64,000 nt of DNA. It comes from Fibrobacter sp. UBA4373. GTDB lineage: Bacteria; Fibrobacterota; Fibrobacteria; Fibrobacterales; Fibrobacteraceae. Under the pieces are notes generated by a model, which was given only the letters and a program-made list of their open reading frames with translations, did no database searches and had not been told where the DNA came from. The stretch spans positions 5,573-69,572 of the forward strand of contig DGSB01000061.1 in NCBI GenBank assembly GCA_002390045.1, in the 5' to 3' direction. The position numbers and the translations under genes are program-made. Each line of letters begins with the position of its first letter. Position 1 is the first letter of the stretch. This document shows positions 7,961-17,082 of this stretch, in pieces.

Positions 7961-8755
7961 TCACTTGAGCATTTGCACAAATTGATTGTGCAAAATTCCA
8001 TTGCTGAATAAAACCTGTTCGCCATCTACAAAACGGATCGGGCTGCCGTCCAAATCGGTCGCCTTGCCGCCCGCCTCTTCCACCAGAAGAGCAATGGCGG
8101 CGATGTCCCACGGATAGCTCATGGTCATCACAAAGCCGTCGAGCGAGCCTTGAGCGGTAAAAGCGCCTTCGATGACCGCACTGCCGTAGCATTTGACACG
8201 GGTGCAGTTTTCTGCTTCGCGCTTAAAATTCTTTAAATTCTGCGCATTGATTTTTGCCCAGTCACCGACGTTAAAATCTCCGTTCGAAACGATTGCCTTC
8301 GAAAGATCGTCGACCACACTCACATGCACACGTTCCCCATTGGCAAACGTTCCGCTGCCCTTGCAAGCGGTAAACAATTTTCCGAGAGCGGGAAGATTCA
8401 CTACGGCGACAATCGGTTTTGCGCCTTCAGCTGTGTTTTCCACAAGTGCAATCGAAATTCCCCACAGCGGAATCCCGCGACTAAAATTCACCGTTCCGTC
8501 TACAGGATCGATGATCCATTCATAACGGGATCCTTCTTTTACATGGCCCGCTTCTTCCGTGCGAATGGAATGCTCCGGAAATTCATTTTGAATATGGGAA
8601 ACAATCATTCTTTCGCTTTCAAAATCAGCAGCCGTCACCACATCTTTGGGAGTTTTGAATTTGATGCTTCCGAGATGCTTTTGCATGGCGAGCGCAGAGG
8701 CACCCGCTTCCATCGCCCAAGATTTGGCTCTTTCTAAAATATCCTCTAATTCCAT
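7961..8755 (-). CDS. Inositol monophosphatase family protein (SuhB/CysQ-like)
   Basis: 264 residues, the normal length for the Mg-dependent inositol monophosphatase fold. Metal-binding motifs are visible: EEAG near 63-66, WIIDPVDGTVNF near 77-88 and YPWDIAAIALLVEEAGG near 210-226. Family substrates are myo-inositol-1-phosphate, fructose-1,6-bisphosphate or 3'-phosphoadenosine phosphates; sequence alone does not separate them. TAAATT lies 6 nt upstream of the ATG with no Shine-Dalgarno. The 38-bp gap to the divergent gene at 8794 appears to hold both promoters. Confidence 0.9.
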   Translation of the reverse strand: MELEDILERAKSWAMEAGASALAMQKHLGSIKFKTPKDVVTAADFESERMIVSHIQNEFPEHSIRTEEAGHVKEGSRYEWIIDPVDGTVNFSRGIPLWGISIALVENTAEGAKPIVAVVNLPALGKLFTACKGSGTFANGERVHVSVVDDLSKAIVSNGDFNVGDWAKINAQNLKNFKREAENCTRVKCYGSAVIEGAFTAQGSLDGFVMTMSYPWDIAAIALLVEEAGGKATDLDGSPIRFVDGEQVLFSNGILHNQFVQMLK

Positions 8756-8793
8756 AATTTAAATTTAGGTATAAAATTTCTAGATTTTGGCTT

Positions 8794-9783
8794 ATGAAAA
8801 AATTTCTTCTGACTTTTACTTTGTTTGCAGTTTCTAGCCTCTTTGCTACACCGGAATGGGGCAGCGATTTCGCTTCGATGAGTGCTTTTCAAAAATCCGC
8901 AGGTCGTTCAAGCTATGTAAAGCCTATCGCCACTTACATGGGAACCGTTTTAAATGGAAGCTGGGTCACCGGAGCTTCTATCGACAAGAGCCTTGTTTTT
9001 GAAGCGGGCATGCCGTTCAACATCGCTTTCATTAGCGACGACGATCGTTCTTACAATTTTAACGGGATTAAGATTCCGACCATTTTCGGCGACAAGTTCG
9101 AAGGGGAACTCGGCGGAAGCAAGGAACTTCACAATCTTTCCGTTTTCACATTGCCCTATTTGCAAATGGGGCTGAGTGCGTTTTACACACGAATCGCTTT
9201 ACGCGCCATGTATTTTCCAAGCATTAGCCAGCTCAAAGGGTATCATCTTTTTGGATTTGGTTTGCAGCATAGCTTTGGGCACTTCTTCGTCGACAAGCTT
9301 CCGGCCCCGCTCAAGGGTTTGGACGTGAGCCTTTTCTTCGGATATAACTCCGCCTATGTCGGTTATACTCCCGAAGACTGGGAAGGACAATTGGACCTGG
9401 ATTTTGGTTCGACCCACACGGCATTCATTATCGGTTACAAGCCGATTCCATTTGTTGAAGTCATGCTCTCGCTCGGCTACCAGACCGTTTCGATGGAAGC
9501 CGGCGGCAATATGATCGAATATGACGGCAATTACGCTACAGGGAGAACCGTAAAACCCGACGTCAATGTGGACGGCAACGGCGGATTCCGTTTAGGCTTC
9601 GAAGTCGCCTTCTCGTTTGGCGCCTTCCACCCGACAATCGGCGTGAATGCCGGTGCGAACACGTCTTTGAACGCCAACGTTCTTTACTTCAAGCAGACAC
9701 TGCTTGAACTGAACCGTTCGGAAGCCAAAGACGATCCGGTGAACCACGTGGTTCAAGAACCGGAAGAAGAAGGTTCGAAGTAA
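8794..9783 (+). CDS. Exported beta-rich outer-membrane protein, DUF6588-like
   Basis: 329 residues. A signal peptide (MKKFLLTFTLFAVSSLFA) is followed by alternating hydrophobic/polar strands with many Gly, Tyr and Phe, as in beta-barrels. The segment PIATYMGTVLNGSW near 43-56 is reminiscent of DUF6588 proteins of Bacteroidota and Fibrobacterota; I hold that assignment loosely. The tail EPEEEGSK is strongly acidic, unlike a typical terminal barrel strand. Function unknown. TAGATT lies 7 nt before the ATG without a Shine-Dalgarno. Followed after 17 nt by uvrC, so it may be the first gene of that operon. Confidence 0.75.
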   Translation: MKKFLLTFTLFAVSSLFATPEWGSDFASMSAFQKSAGRSSYVKPIATYMGTVLNGSWVTGASIDKSLVFEAGMPFNIAFISDDDRSYNFNGIKIPTIFGDKFEGELGGSKELHNLSVFTLPYLQMGLSAFYTRIALRAMYFPSISQLKGYHLFGFGLQHSFGHFFVDKLPAPLKGLDVSLFFGYNSAYVGYTPEDWEGQLDLDFGSTHTAFIIGYKPIPFVEVMLSLGYQTVSMEAGGNMIEYDGNYATGRTVKPDVNVDGNGGFRLGFEVAFSFGAFHPTIGVNAGANTSLNANVLYFKQTLLELNRSEAKDDPVNHVVQEPEEEGSK

Positions 9784-9800
9784 CTTTCCGGGAGCTGGCC

Positions 9801-11639
9801 TTGCTCGAATCGATTCAAAAGAGGCTTGAAGAGCTCCCATCGCGTCCCGGCGTTTACTTGATGAAGAACGCCGCCGGGAAAATCATTTACGTGGGGAAGG
9901 CAAAAGTCCTTGCCCACCGCGTTCGCAGTTATTTCGACGGCAGGCCAAAGCCAGGACATCGTGCGGCAATGCTCATGTTGCCGTACATTCACGACATTGA
10001 ATGGATTGTAACCGACACCGAACAGGAAGCCTTTATCCTCGAAGCGAACCTGATTCGAAAGCACAAACCCCATTACAATGTCCGCTTAAAAGACGACAAG
10101 CATTATCCCTACATTGCCATTAATTTAAAGGATCCTTTCCCAAGACTTTTTCTTTCCAGGCATGTAAGCAATCGCTTCCGCTGCTACGGGCCTTTCCCCA
10201 GTTCCAAAGCATTCCGCACATTGGTAGATATTTCCGCCCGGCTTTTTAAAATGCGGGAATGCAAGCTCGTATTCCCTTTGGCAAAGCCCCAGCGCCCTTG
10301 TTTAAACTACCACATCGGCCGCTGTATGGCGCCTTGCGCCAACCTTTGCACCCAAGAAGAATACGCGAAAAGCGTGAATGAAATGGTTCAGATTTTGGAA
10401 GGCAAGCGCGACGATTTGCTCACCCAGTGGACTCGCGAAATGCAAGAAGCCAGCGCGAACCTGGATTTTGAAACCGCGGCCAAAAAGCGCGACGCCATTG
10501 AAGCCTTGCAAGCGACCAATACAAGTCAAAAAGCGGACACAATCGATACAACGCTCAAGCTCGACGTAATCGCAGTACGCCGCAACGGAAACCTCGCCAC
10601 AGCGGTCATTTTCGAATATCGCAAAGGCGTGATTTCGGGCCGCAGGCATTACCAGCTCGAATGCGACCAGGACCAGGATGAATCGGAAATTCTTTGCGAA
10701 ACACTCCTCAAATGGTACGAAGGCGAAGAGCTGATTCCGAATGAAATCGCCATCAGCAACCCGATCCCCGAAGAAGACCGCTTACAGCTAGAAGAAGAAC
10801 TTGCAAGCCTCACCACACATAAAGTATCGATCGGCGTGCCCCAGCGCGGAGAACGCGTTCAATTTGTCAAGCTCGCACTGGCCAATGCCGAAATGCTCCT
10901 CGTCGAAGCCCAGTCCGAAGTCAAGCATTTTGACGAAGTCGATCAGAGCGTTTACGATTTGCAAAGAGAACTCGGGCTTGCCAAGACTCCGTTCCGCATT
11001 GAATGCGTGGATATTTCCCATTTGGCGGGAACGCATACCGTGGCGAGCCTTGTCGCTTTTAAGAATGGCCGACCCGACAAAAAGAACTATCGAAAGTTCA
11101 TCATCAAAACCGTTTCCGGCATCGATGACTTCGCGAGCATGCGCGAAGTCATGACGCGCCGCCTACGGCGCCTTGAAGCCGAAGGCGTTCCGATGCCGGA
11201 TCTCTGGGTCTGTGACGGTGGTAAAGGACAGGTCGATGCGACGATGCAGATTCTGCGGGAACTCGGACACGATAAAGACTTGCCTCTCATCGGGCTTGCC
11301 AAGCGTTTGGAAGAAATCGTCTTCCCCGACGACAGAAAATCCATCGTGTTACACCGTACCAGCGCCGCTTTAAAGCTTTTGCAAAACGCCCGTGACGAAG
11401 CCCACCGCTTCGCGATTACGTATCAGCGCAGCAAACGCAAAGAAGATTTGCGAGTCGCCTGGCTCGACCTTCCGGGAATCGGTGACGAAACCCGCATCAA
11501 AATTCTTTCTAAATACCGCAGCCGTGACGAATTCTTAAAAGCTCCGATTGAAGATATCCAGGATCTTTTCGGCCAAAAACGCGGCCTTTCGATTCGCGAA
11601 AAAGTGGAAAACTACGATCCCGAAGCGGAGATGTTTTGA
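9801..11639 (+). CDS. uvrC: UvrABC excinuclease subunit C
   Basis: 612 residues, standard length. Domains in order: GIY-YIG nuclease (about 10-90, GVYLMKNAAGKIIYVGKAK), UVR domain binding UvrB (about 195-235), RNase H-like endonuclease (about 375-530, FRIECVDISHLAGTHTVAS and LWVCDGGKGQ) and a C-terminal helix-hairpin-helix. It makes the 3' and 5' incisions in nucleotide excision repair. The start is a TTG at 9801 preceded by GGGAG; this keeps the N-terminal LEELPSRPGVY segment that is conserved in UvrC, and no suitable ATG exists upstream. Its stop overlaps the dinB start. uvrB is also in the window (35013-37169) but not linked. Confidence 0.97.
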   Translation: MLESIQKRLEELPSRPGVYLMKNAAGKIIYVGKAKVLAHRVRSYFDGRPKPGHRAAMLMLPYIHDIEWIVTDTEQEAFILEANLIRKHKPHYNVRLKDDKHYPYIAINLKDPFPRLFLSRHVSNRFRCYGPFPSSKAFRTLVDISARLFKMRECKLVFPLAKPQRPCLNYHIGRCMAPCANLCTQEEYAKSVNEMVQILEGKRDDLLTQWTREMQEASANLDFETAAKKRDAIEALQATNTSQKADTIDTTLKLDVIAVRRNGNLATAVIFEYRKGVISGRRHYQLECDQDQDESEILCETLLKWYEGEELIPNEIAISNPIPEEDRLQLEEELASLTTHKVSIGVPQRGERVQFVKLALANAEMLLVEAQSEVKHFDEVDQSVYDLQRELGLAKTPFRIECVDISHLAGTHTVASLVAFKNGRPDKKNYRKFIIKTVSGIDDFASMREVMTRRLRRLEAEGVPMPDLWVCDGGKGQVDATMQILRELGHDKDLPLIGLAKRLEEIVFPDDRKSIVLHRTSAALKLLQNARDEAHRFAITYQRSKRKEDLRVAWLDLPGIGDETRIKILSKYRSRDEFLKAPIEDIQDLFGQKRGLSIREKVENYDPEAEMF

Positions 11640-12718
11640 TCCGTAAAATCATCCATATCGATATGGACTGCTTTTTCGCTGCCGTCGAAATGCGAAGCGA
11701 CCCTTCCCTGCGCGACGTTCCGATGGCAGTCGGCGGAACCGTGGAGCAGCGCGGAGTACTTTCCACCTGCAACTATCCCGCACGAAAGTTCGGTTTGCAT
11801 TCGGCAATGTCCACGTACAAAGCGTTCAAGCTTTGCCCCGAGCTTAAGCTCGTGCCGCCTCACTTCGAAATGTACAAAGCGGAATCTGACGAAATTTTCA
11901 AAATCTTTTACCGGTATACAAACCGCGTCGAAGGCTTAAGCCTTGACGAAGCCTTTTTAGACGTCACCGGAAGCGATACGCAAAATGGTTCCGCATCGCT
12001 CATTGCACAAGAAATCCGCGATACCATTTTCAAAGAGCGCGACGGAATCACGGCAAGCGCAGGCATTGCACCGAACAAGTTTCTTGCCAAAGTCGCAAGC
12101 GATTGGAATAAGCCCAACGGCCAATTTACCATTAGTCCAAACGATGTAGAAGCGTTCACGCTCGAACTTCCTCTGAATAAAATCCCAGGCGTCGGAAAAG
12201 CATGCGATAAAAAACTTGCATCACTAGGGCTTTCGCTTTGCAAGGACATTCTTCCGCTTTCCCGAGAAACTCTCGCCAAGCACTTTGGAAGTTTTGGAGA
12301 TTCCCTCTACTTTTTTGCCCGCGGAATCGACGACCGTCCGGTCGTCACCAGCCGCGTCCGAAAATCCGTTTCCACAGAAAACACTTTTTCCAAAGACATT
12401 CAAGGGATCGAAGATTGCGAGCAAGAACTCCGCACGATCTATTTTGAATTCTTAAAACGGGCCCACCGTTATGTGGAAAAAGAAAATCAAAAGGTTTTTC
12501 CCGCATTTCATTGCTTTGTAAAAATCAAATACGCGAATTTCAAATCGACGACGATTGAACGCTGCTTTAAAGACGTATCGTGGAAAAGATTTTCGACGCT
12601 ATTCCGAGAACGCTACGATTGTAGCCAAAAAGTCCGCCTATTGGGGGCCGGAATACGCTTAGACGAGCCAGAGGAAGCCGATTCACAAACAGATCTGTTT
12701 GAAAGAGAAAAGCTTTGA
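11636..12718 (+). CDS. dinB: DNA polymerase IV (Y family)
   Basis: 360 residues. Catalytic aspartates are visible in IIHIDMDCFFAAVE and LSLDEAFLDVT; the steric-gate Phe is in DCFFAAVE. Palm, fingers, thumb (with the helix-hairpin-helix segment NKIPGVGKACDKKL) and little-finger domains are all present. The C-terminus carries QTDLF, a good match to the beta-clamp-binding QLxLF motif. It performs translesion synthesis. The start is a TTG overlapping the uvrC stop by 4 nt, with GCGGAG upstream, so translation is coupled to uvrC. No LexA-type box was recognised. Confidence 0.95.
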   Translation: MIRKIIHIDMDCFFAAVEMRSDPSLRDVPMAVGGTVEQRGVLSTCNYPARKFGLHSAMSTYKAFKLCPELKLVPPHFEMYKAESDEIFKIFYRYTNRVEGLSLDEAFLDVTGSDTQNGSASLIAQEIRDTIFKERDGITASAGIAPNKFLAKVASDWNKPNGQFTISPNDVEAFTLELPLNKIPGVGKACDKKLASLGLSLCKDILPLSRETLAKHFGSFGDSLYFFARGIDDRPVVTSRVRKSVSTENTFSKDIQGIEDCEQELRTIYFEFLKRAHRYVEKENQKVFPAFHCFVKIKYANFKSTTIERCFKDVSWKRFSTLFRERYDCSQKVRLLGAGIRLDEPEEADSQTDLFEREKL

Positions 12719-12775
12719 AATCTCACGGTTATACTCCTCTCAATTTTTATTATTTTAATCTTGGGGGGATTTAAT

Positions 12776-13690
12776 ATGCGGTCTTTGATTTTTATATTCA
12801 GCCTTTGCGTTCTGATTTCATGCGCATCCAGTTCCACGGCAACGCCTAAAGAATTGGATGTTGAAAAAGAACTTCGCCAAAATTCCTTGGATTTTACAGA
12901 ACGACAGGGAGAAGTTTCCACTTCTGTCATCAAGTCCAAATCCATTTCGAGGCCATCCATCATGGTCCTCCCGGAAAATGCGAAGAATCTCCAAGAAAGC
13001 GTCCGCCTTTTAAAAGAAAACCCTTACGCGGCTGCCGCCGCCAACGCCATTAACGGCTACCTCACCGAAAGGCAATTCCTTGTCAAAGCGGTAGAAGGCT
13101 CTTCCCAAATCAATGACGTCGTCAATCTTCAAAGTGAAATCGCCGGCCAGGACGAAGACCTTTCTTACATCACTAGCCTTTCTTTTGGAGCCGACGTTTA
13201 CATCCAGTTTTCTACGGATATCCGTCATGGTCAAATTCTTGCCAGCCTGAGCGCCTACGAATCTACATCGGCCCGTCTACTCGGATCCCAGACGTCCACG
13301 GTAAACGACAACGGAACCCGCAAAGAGGAACTGATCGCAAGCGCCGTGCACAAGGCTTTGCCGAGTCTTCTGCGCAAAGTCCAATCCTACTGGGACGAAG
13401 ATTCCCAAATCGGGGTTCCGTACAAAATCATTCTGCACTTTACCGGAGATTTTAACGATCTCGATGAAGCCCACGCTCGCGTTTCCACCCTTTTAAAACA
13501 ACAATTTGTTAAAATCTCCCCCAACGCGATGACCGACAGGACATCCGATTACACCGTTTACGTCAATCCGCAAGATTTCGGTGATTCCTACGAAGTCTAC
13601 AATGCCCTGCGCGCCTCTCTCGGTTCCGCTTTTAATGTGAAAAAGAATGCTCTTGTTCAAAAACTTTTGATTGTGGAAGTGCAGCCATGA
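12776..13690 (+). CDS. Exported lipoprotein of unknown function
   Basis: 304 residues from ATG 12776, preceded by GGGGGG. The lipobox is VLISC, making Cys near residue 16 the lipidated N-terminus. The remainder is mixed alpha/beta; motifs such as SIMVLPENAK and the later YKIILHFTGDF recall DUF6175-type proteins, which I cannot confirm. It starts a four-gene envelope cluster (12776-16230) whose members overlap or nearly touch; it overlaps the next gene by 4 nt (ATGA). Confidence 0.75.
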   Translation: MRSLIFIFSLCVLISCASSSTATPKELDVEKELRQNSLDFTERQGEVSTSVIKSKSISRPSIMVLPENAKNLQESVRLLKENPYAAAAANAINGYLTERQFLVKAVEGSSQINDVVNLQSEIAGQDEDLSYITSLSFGADVYIQFSTDIRHGQILASLSAYESTSARLLGSQTSTVNDNGTRKEELIASAVHKALPSLLRKVQSYWDEDSQIGVPYKIILHFTGDFNDLDEAHARVSTLLKQQFVKISPNAMTDRTSDYTVYVNPQDFGDSYEVYNALRASLGSAFNVKKNALVQKLLIVEVQP

Positions 13691-14895
13691 CACGCTTCTT
13701 TGTCATTTTTTTCCTATGTGCCATTGCCGTTTGCGAAGCCCGCATCGTCACGTTTACAGCCACGTCCACTGTTTCGCAAGAAGATGCCGACAAGCAGGCG
13801 ATGGCAGGCGTCGCCATGCAAATTCGGTCGCACATTTCCGTTTCGCATACCTTGCAAAAATCCGAATCGAAAAATTCAAAGCAATCCGATTTGCAAAAAA
13901 AGTACACTGAAAACATCCATGTTCAATCGGAATTGACTTTGGACGGAGTAGAATTAAAACGCCGAAAAATTAAAAAAGACCTATGGGAAAGCACGGCTAA
14001 ACTCGATACAGACAAAGCCACCGCGTCCCTTCGCCAAAAATTAACAGAAACCAAATTTGAAGCGCATAAATTAGACTCCATCATTTGCAATGCCATCGGA
14101 CTTCACCAGTTCGAAACCGCGATCAAAGCTTATGGAGAGTTAGTCCCATTACAACTCTCGCACCAACGTGCCGCAGCGGACATTTCCATTTTTGAAGTAC
14201 TGGACAAATCCGAAATTTTTGGCGCAAACGTTCCCGCCCTGGAAATGATGATTTCCGAAGCCGTCGCCGGGTTAGAAATTTCCTTTGAAGGGGACGTCCC
14301 AACCCAGGTCGAAAATGACGCTTTGGGACCATTCCGAATTCTCGTCCAAGATCCCCGCGGTCCCATTCCAAAGATCAAAGTTCTTGCCGAGCAAAATCAA
14401 AAAATTGTGGCCGAAGCCCTCACGGATTCAAACGGCATTGCCATTTTCCACTTAAGAAACATCGAAACCTTCAAGGGCGAACATTCGATTACCTTCCGGA
14501 TTTTTATTCCCAAATTCGGAAAGCAAAGTTCCAATCTGGAAAAAAGAATTTCTTACCATTCCGACATTCCCAAATGCTCTTACACGATGAGTTGCCAAGG
14601 AGACGGTGCCACCTGTATCGCCGTCGAGAACCTTTTCGCCAAAGCCGGTTTTGAAGAAATCAAGAACAGTAAGAATCTATCTGTCCAAATTAAGGATCTA
14701 GGGACAAAGGTTTTTGAAGGCGGTCCCAAAAAGATTTCAACCGTGGAACTCCTGCTTTCGCTCTCTGGCGAAAAAATTCGTTATTCCAAGCAGATAAAAG
14801 GGACCGGATCGTCGGAATTCTCTGCCAAATCGAACGCGATTTATAAAATTTCCGTTTCAGAAATCCAACAAGCCCTTCAACCGCTTTGCGAATGA
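13687..14895 (+). CDS. Exported protein with LPP20-like N-terminal region
   Basis: 402 residues with a cleavable signal peptide (MTRFFVIFFLCAIAVCEA). Residues about 20-85 (ATSTVSQEDADKQAMAGVAM) resemble LPP20/FlgT-type domains, in which periplasmic or surface proteins carry an alpha/beta module; the remainder, with a beta-rich stretch near 210-275 (FRILVQDPRGPIPKIKVLA), could be an Ig-like or transthyretin-like domain. It overlaps both neighbours by 4 nt, indicating translational coupling in one operon. Function unknown. Confidence 0.7.
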   Translation: MTRFFVIFFLCAIAVCEARIVTFTATSTVSQEDADKQAMAGVAMQIRSHISVSHTLQKSESKNSKQSDLQKKYTENIHVQSELTLDGVELKRRKIKKDLWESTAKLDTDKATASLRQKLTETKFEAHKLDSIICNAIGLHQFETAIKAYGELVPLQLSHQRAAADISIFEVLDKSEIFGANVPALEMMISEAVAGLEISFEGDVPTQVENDALGPFRILVQDPRGPIPKIKVLAEQNQKIVAEALTDSNGIAIFHLRNIETFKGEHSITFRIFIPKFGKQSSNLEKRISYHSDIPKCSYTMSCQGDGATCIAVENLFAKAGFEEIKNSKNLSVQIKDLGTKVFEGGPKKISTVELLLSLSGEKIRYSKQIKGTGSSEFSAKSNAIYKISVSEIQQALQPLCE

Positions 14896-15557
14896 TGAAA
14901 TTGAAAAAAATTTTATTCTTCTGGATTGCGTTCACCACAACGCTTTTTGCTTTTTCACAAGAAGAATCCCCCATTGACGACCGAGCCAAATTTTTGTCGG
15001 AAGAGGAACGCGCTTCCTTTGAAGCTTACGCAGGCGAGCTCTACGAAAAGACTCATTTTTCGCTCTATCTGTACACGGACGATTCTGAAGTGCGCAACCC
15101 GGAGCCCTTCGCGGATTCCCTTTGCCAAGCAGGCGTACAAAGAGATTCTTTACGTGCAGTCATCTTCATCGACGGATCTTCGCATTACCGTTATTTAGCA
15201 ACGTCCCCAGCAGCCAAAAAATTCATTTCCAAAGAAATGGCAGAACGTTTGGCGCAAAAGTATCTGCTGCCGGAATTTCGCAAGGATCGCTACGGGCAAG
15301 GCATCATTGTCTTTGGGGCAGAACTCGCCAAAAACGTCGCCCGATTAAACGATGTCCGTTTAAGTTCCCGTCTGCCGAGACCTTCGAAGGACGGGCTTCC
15401 TGGAATCGCCTGGTTTTTAATGATCGCGGTTCTTGCCACCATTCTCGTCGCCTTTGCTTATTTTGCCCGTCAAAGCCACCGGGCCAAGCGCCGAGAAAAA
15501 ATCCGGGAATTTGGCGGTTTCCCTCACCACAAAATGGATTCCGGTTTCGGAGGTTAA
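14892..15557 (+). CDS. TPM-domain protein with C-terminal membrane anchor
   Basis: 221 residues. Signal peptide (KILFFWIAFTTTLFAFS), then a TPM (TLP18.3/Psb32/MOLO-1) domain of about 120 residues with LSEEERASFEAYAGEL, SLYLYTDD and YLLPEFRKDRYGQGIIVFG, then one membrane helix near 173-190 and a basic cytoplasmic tail ending GFGG. TPM domains act as acid phosphatase-like or membrane-complex assembly modules; in many bacteria they pair with LemA, which is absent here. The ATG at 14892 overlaps the upstream stop as ATGA. Confidence 0.8.
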   Translation: MMKLKKILFFWIAFTTTLFAFSQEESPIDDRAKFLSEEERASFEAYAGELYEKTHFSLYLYTDDSEVRNPEPFADSLCQAGVQRDSLRAVIFIDGSSHYRYLATSPAAKKFISKEMAERLAQKYLLPEFRKDRYGQGIIVFGAELAKNVARLNDVRLSSRLPRPSKDGLPGIAWFLMIAVLATILVAFAYFARQSHRAKRREKIREFGGFPHHKMDSGFGG

Positions 15558-15558
15558 T

Positions 15559-16230
15559 ATGAAAAAGATTTTGACTCTGCAAGACATTACGAGTTCTTCT
15601 TGGGGGGAACGTTTTCACGAAGCCTTCGGCGCCAATTTGAAATCCGTCTTTTTGCATGGGAACTGCCTTTATGAAGGTTTTGATGCGTTGCACGAATCCT
15701 GGCAGGTCAGCCTTATCCTCGAAAGCGACAAGCCGAGCGAGTTGCAAAACGCGCATGCGATTGCCCGCGAAATGAGCAAGGATAATCTCAAATTCGGATA
15801 TTTCTTTACCGAAGATTTTTTGCGCTCGAAATCAAACATCTATCCGCTTGAATTTTTGCACATTTCCCAAAAGAACGTTCCGCTTTTCGGCAATGCCCCG
15901 CTCGCCGGTTTCGTTCCAAACGCAGACGCTCTCCAGGCCGAATGCAAACGAGAACTCGAAAATCGAAAGCTCCAATTGCTCCGCGAATTTTCCCGTATCC
16001 AAGCAGGGATTTCCCCGATGGATTTTTTCATTGAGGCCTATGAAGAAATCTACCCGATCTTATACGGGATTGCATACTTGCAAACAAAAGGATATCCGCA
16101 GAACCGGGCAGAAATCGCTCAGGCGTTCCCTGCTTTTGAAATCCAAGAACCGGCTCTGGATTATAAGCAGAACGTGGAGCGCGCAGACCAATTCTTCGCG
16201 TCCCTCGATCAGCTGATCCAAAGTCTTTAA
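15559..16230 (+). CDS. Nucleotidyltransferase-fold protein lacking catalytic residues (tentative)
   Basis: 223 residues from ATG 15559, preceded by GGAGG. The N-terminal part resembles the minimal nucleotidyltransferase layout: LKSVFLHGNCLYEGF aligns with the usual LYGSxxxG strand-loop, and LFGNAPLAGF with the downstream strand seen in aminoglycoside-type enzymes. The normal S-D-x-D metal-binding motif is replaced by ESWQVSLI, so it would be catalytically dead if homologous. The C-terminal half is helical. No signal peptide, unlike the three genes before it. The assignment is by eye and uncertain. Its stop overlaps the stop of the converging gene within TTAA. Confidence 0.5.
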   Translation: MKKILTLQDITSSSWGERFHEAFGANLKSVFLHGNCLYEGFDALHESWQVSLILESDKPSELQNAHAIAREMSKDNLKFGYFFTEDFLRSKSNIYPLEFLHISQKNVPLFGNAPLAGFVPNADALQAECKRELENRKLQLLREFSRIQAGISPMDFFIEAYEEIYPILYGIAYLQTKGYPQNRAEIAQAFPAFEIQEPALDYKQNVERADQFFASLDQLIQSL

Positions 16231-17081
16231 TTCTGAATTTTTAAAATGGCCCGCGCAATGTAACGCGGCAAATCCGAAGCGAGCACTCCATATTCGGAAA
16301 GTTCCGTTGCCGCGATTTCACCGGCTAGGCCATGGATTTTAGCCCCGAGAACAGCCGCGTCAAACGGTTCCATTCCTTGAGCCAAAAGCCCTGCAATGAT
16401 CCCCGTAAGGCAGTCTCCCGAGCCCGCTTTAGCAAGAGCCGAACAGCCGGTTTCATTGACGCGAAATTCATCTCCCTTCGCAATGACCGTGCGATGTCCT
16501 TTCAACAAGACAACCGCTCCGAATTTTTTCGAAGCTTCTCGCGCGGAATCAATCCGGTTCTTTTGAATATCCTCTACGGTTGTGTTCAGCAATCTCGAAA
16601 GTTCTTTCGGGTGAGGCGTCATCACCGCAGAATTTTTTAAATCCATTGTTTTGCCGGATTTGGCAAGCATATTCAAACCGTCGGCGTCCAAAACAAAGGG
16701 AACTTCTTTTCTTAAAAAGAGTTCTATTAAGGACATCACGAGCGTCGGTAAATTTTCCGGATAGTTGCCGATAGCCGAAATTCCGCAGCCCAAAGAGCAG
16801 ACCGTTCCAGGCAAAAGCCGTTCCGCAATCACTTCAACCGTTTCTCTGGACATCGTAAGCCCATTCTGCGGAAGCGGCAAATAAACGGCATCCGGCAACT
16901 GCGACGCTACCGATTCCACCACTGGCGGGATCGCCGCAAGGGTGACATAGCCAGCTCCGACTCGCAGCGCGGAGACGCTCGAAAGGTAAGCTGCACCCCG
17001 ATAATTCACAGAACCCGCAATATTCAGCACATTGCCAAAGGTGAATTTATTCGAATCGCTCGGTCGCAGAGGAAGCCGCAT
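16227..17081 (-). CDS. nnrD: ADP-dependent (S)-NAD(P)H-hydrate dehydratase
   Basis: 284 residues, ribokinase-like YjeF C-terminal domain without the N-terminal epimerase. Motifs: NIAGSVNYRGAAYLSSVSALRVGAGYV, VMTPHPKELSRLL and the phosphate-binding AKAGSGDCLTGIIAGLLAQG near the C-terminus. It repairs hydrated NADH and NADPH. The epimerase half (NnrE) is not seen in the window, so it is either elsewhere or lacking. The ATG is 1 nt after the ispD stop, so the two are cotranscribed. Confidence 0.9.
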   Translation of the reverse strand: MRLPLRPSDSNKFTFGNVLNIAGSVNYRGAAYLSSVSALRVGAGYVTLAAIPPVVESVASQLPDAVYLPLPQNGLTMSRETVEVIAERLLPGTVCSLGCGISAIGNYPENLPTLVMSLIELFLRKEVPFVLDADGLNMLAKSGKTMDLKNSAVMTPHPKELSRLLNTTVEDIQKNRIDSAREASKKFGAVVLLKGHRTVIAKGDEFRVNETGCSALAKAGSGDCLTGIIAGLLAQGMEPFDAAVLGAKIHGLAGEIAATELSEYGVLASDLPRYIARAILKIQN

Positions 17082-17082
17082 A

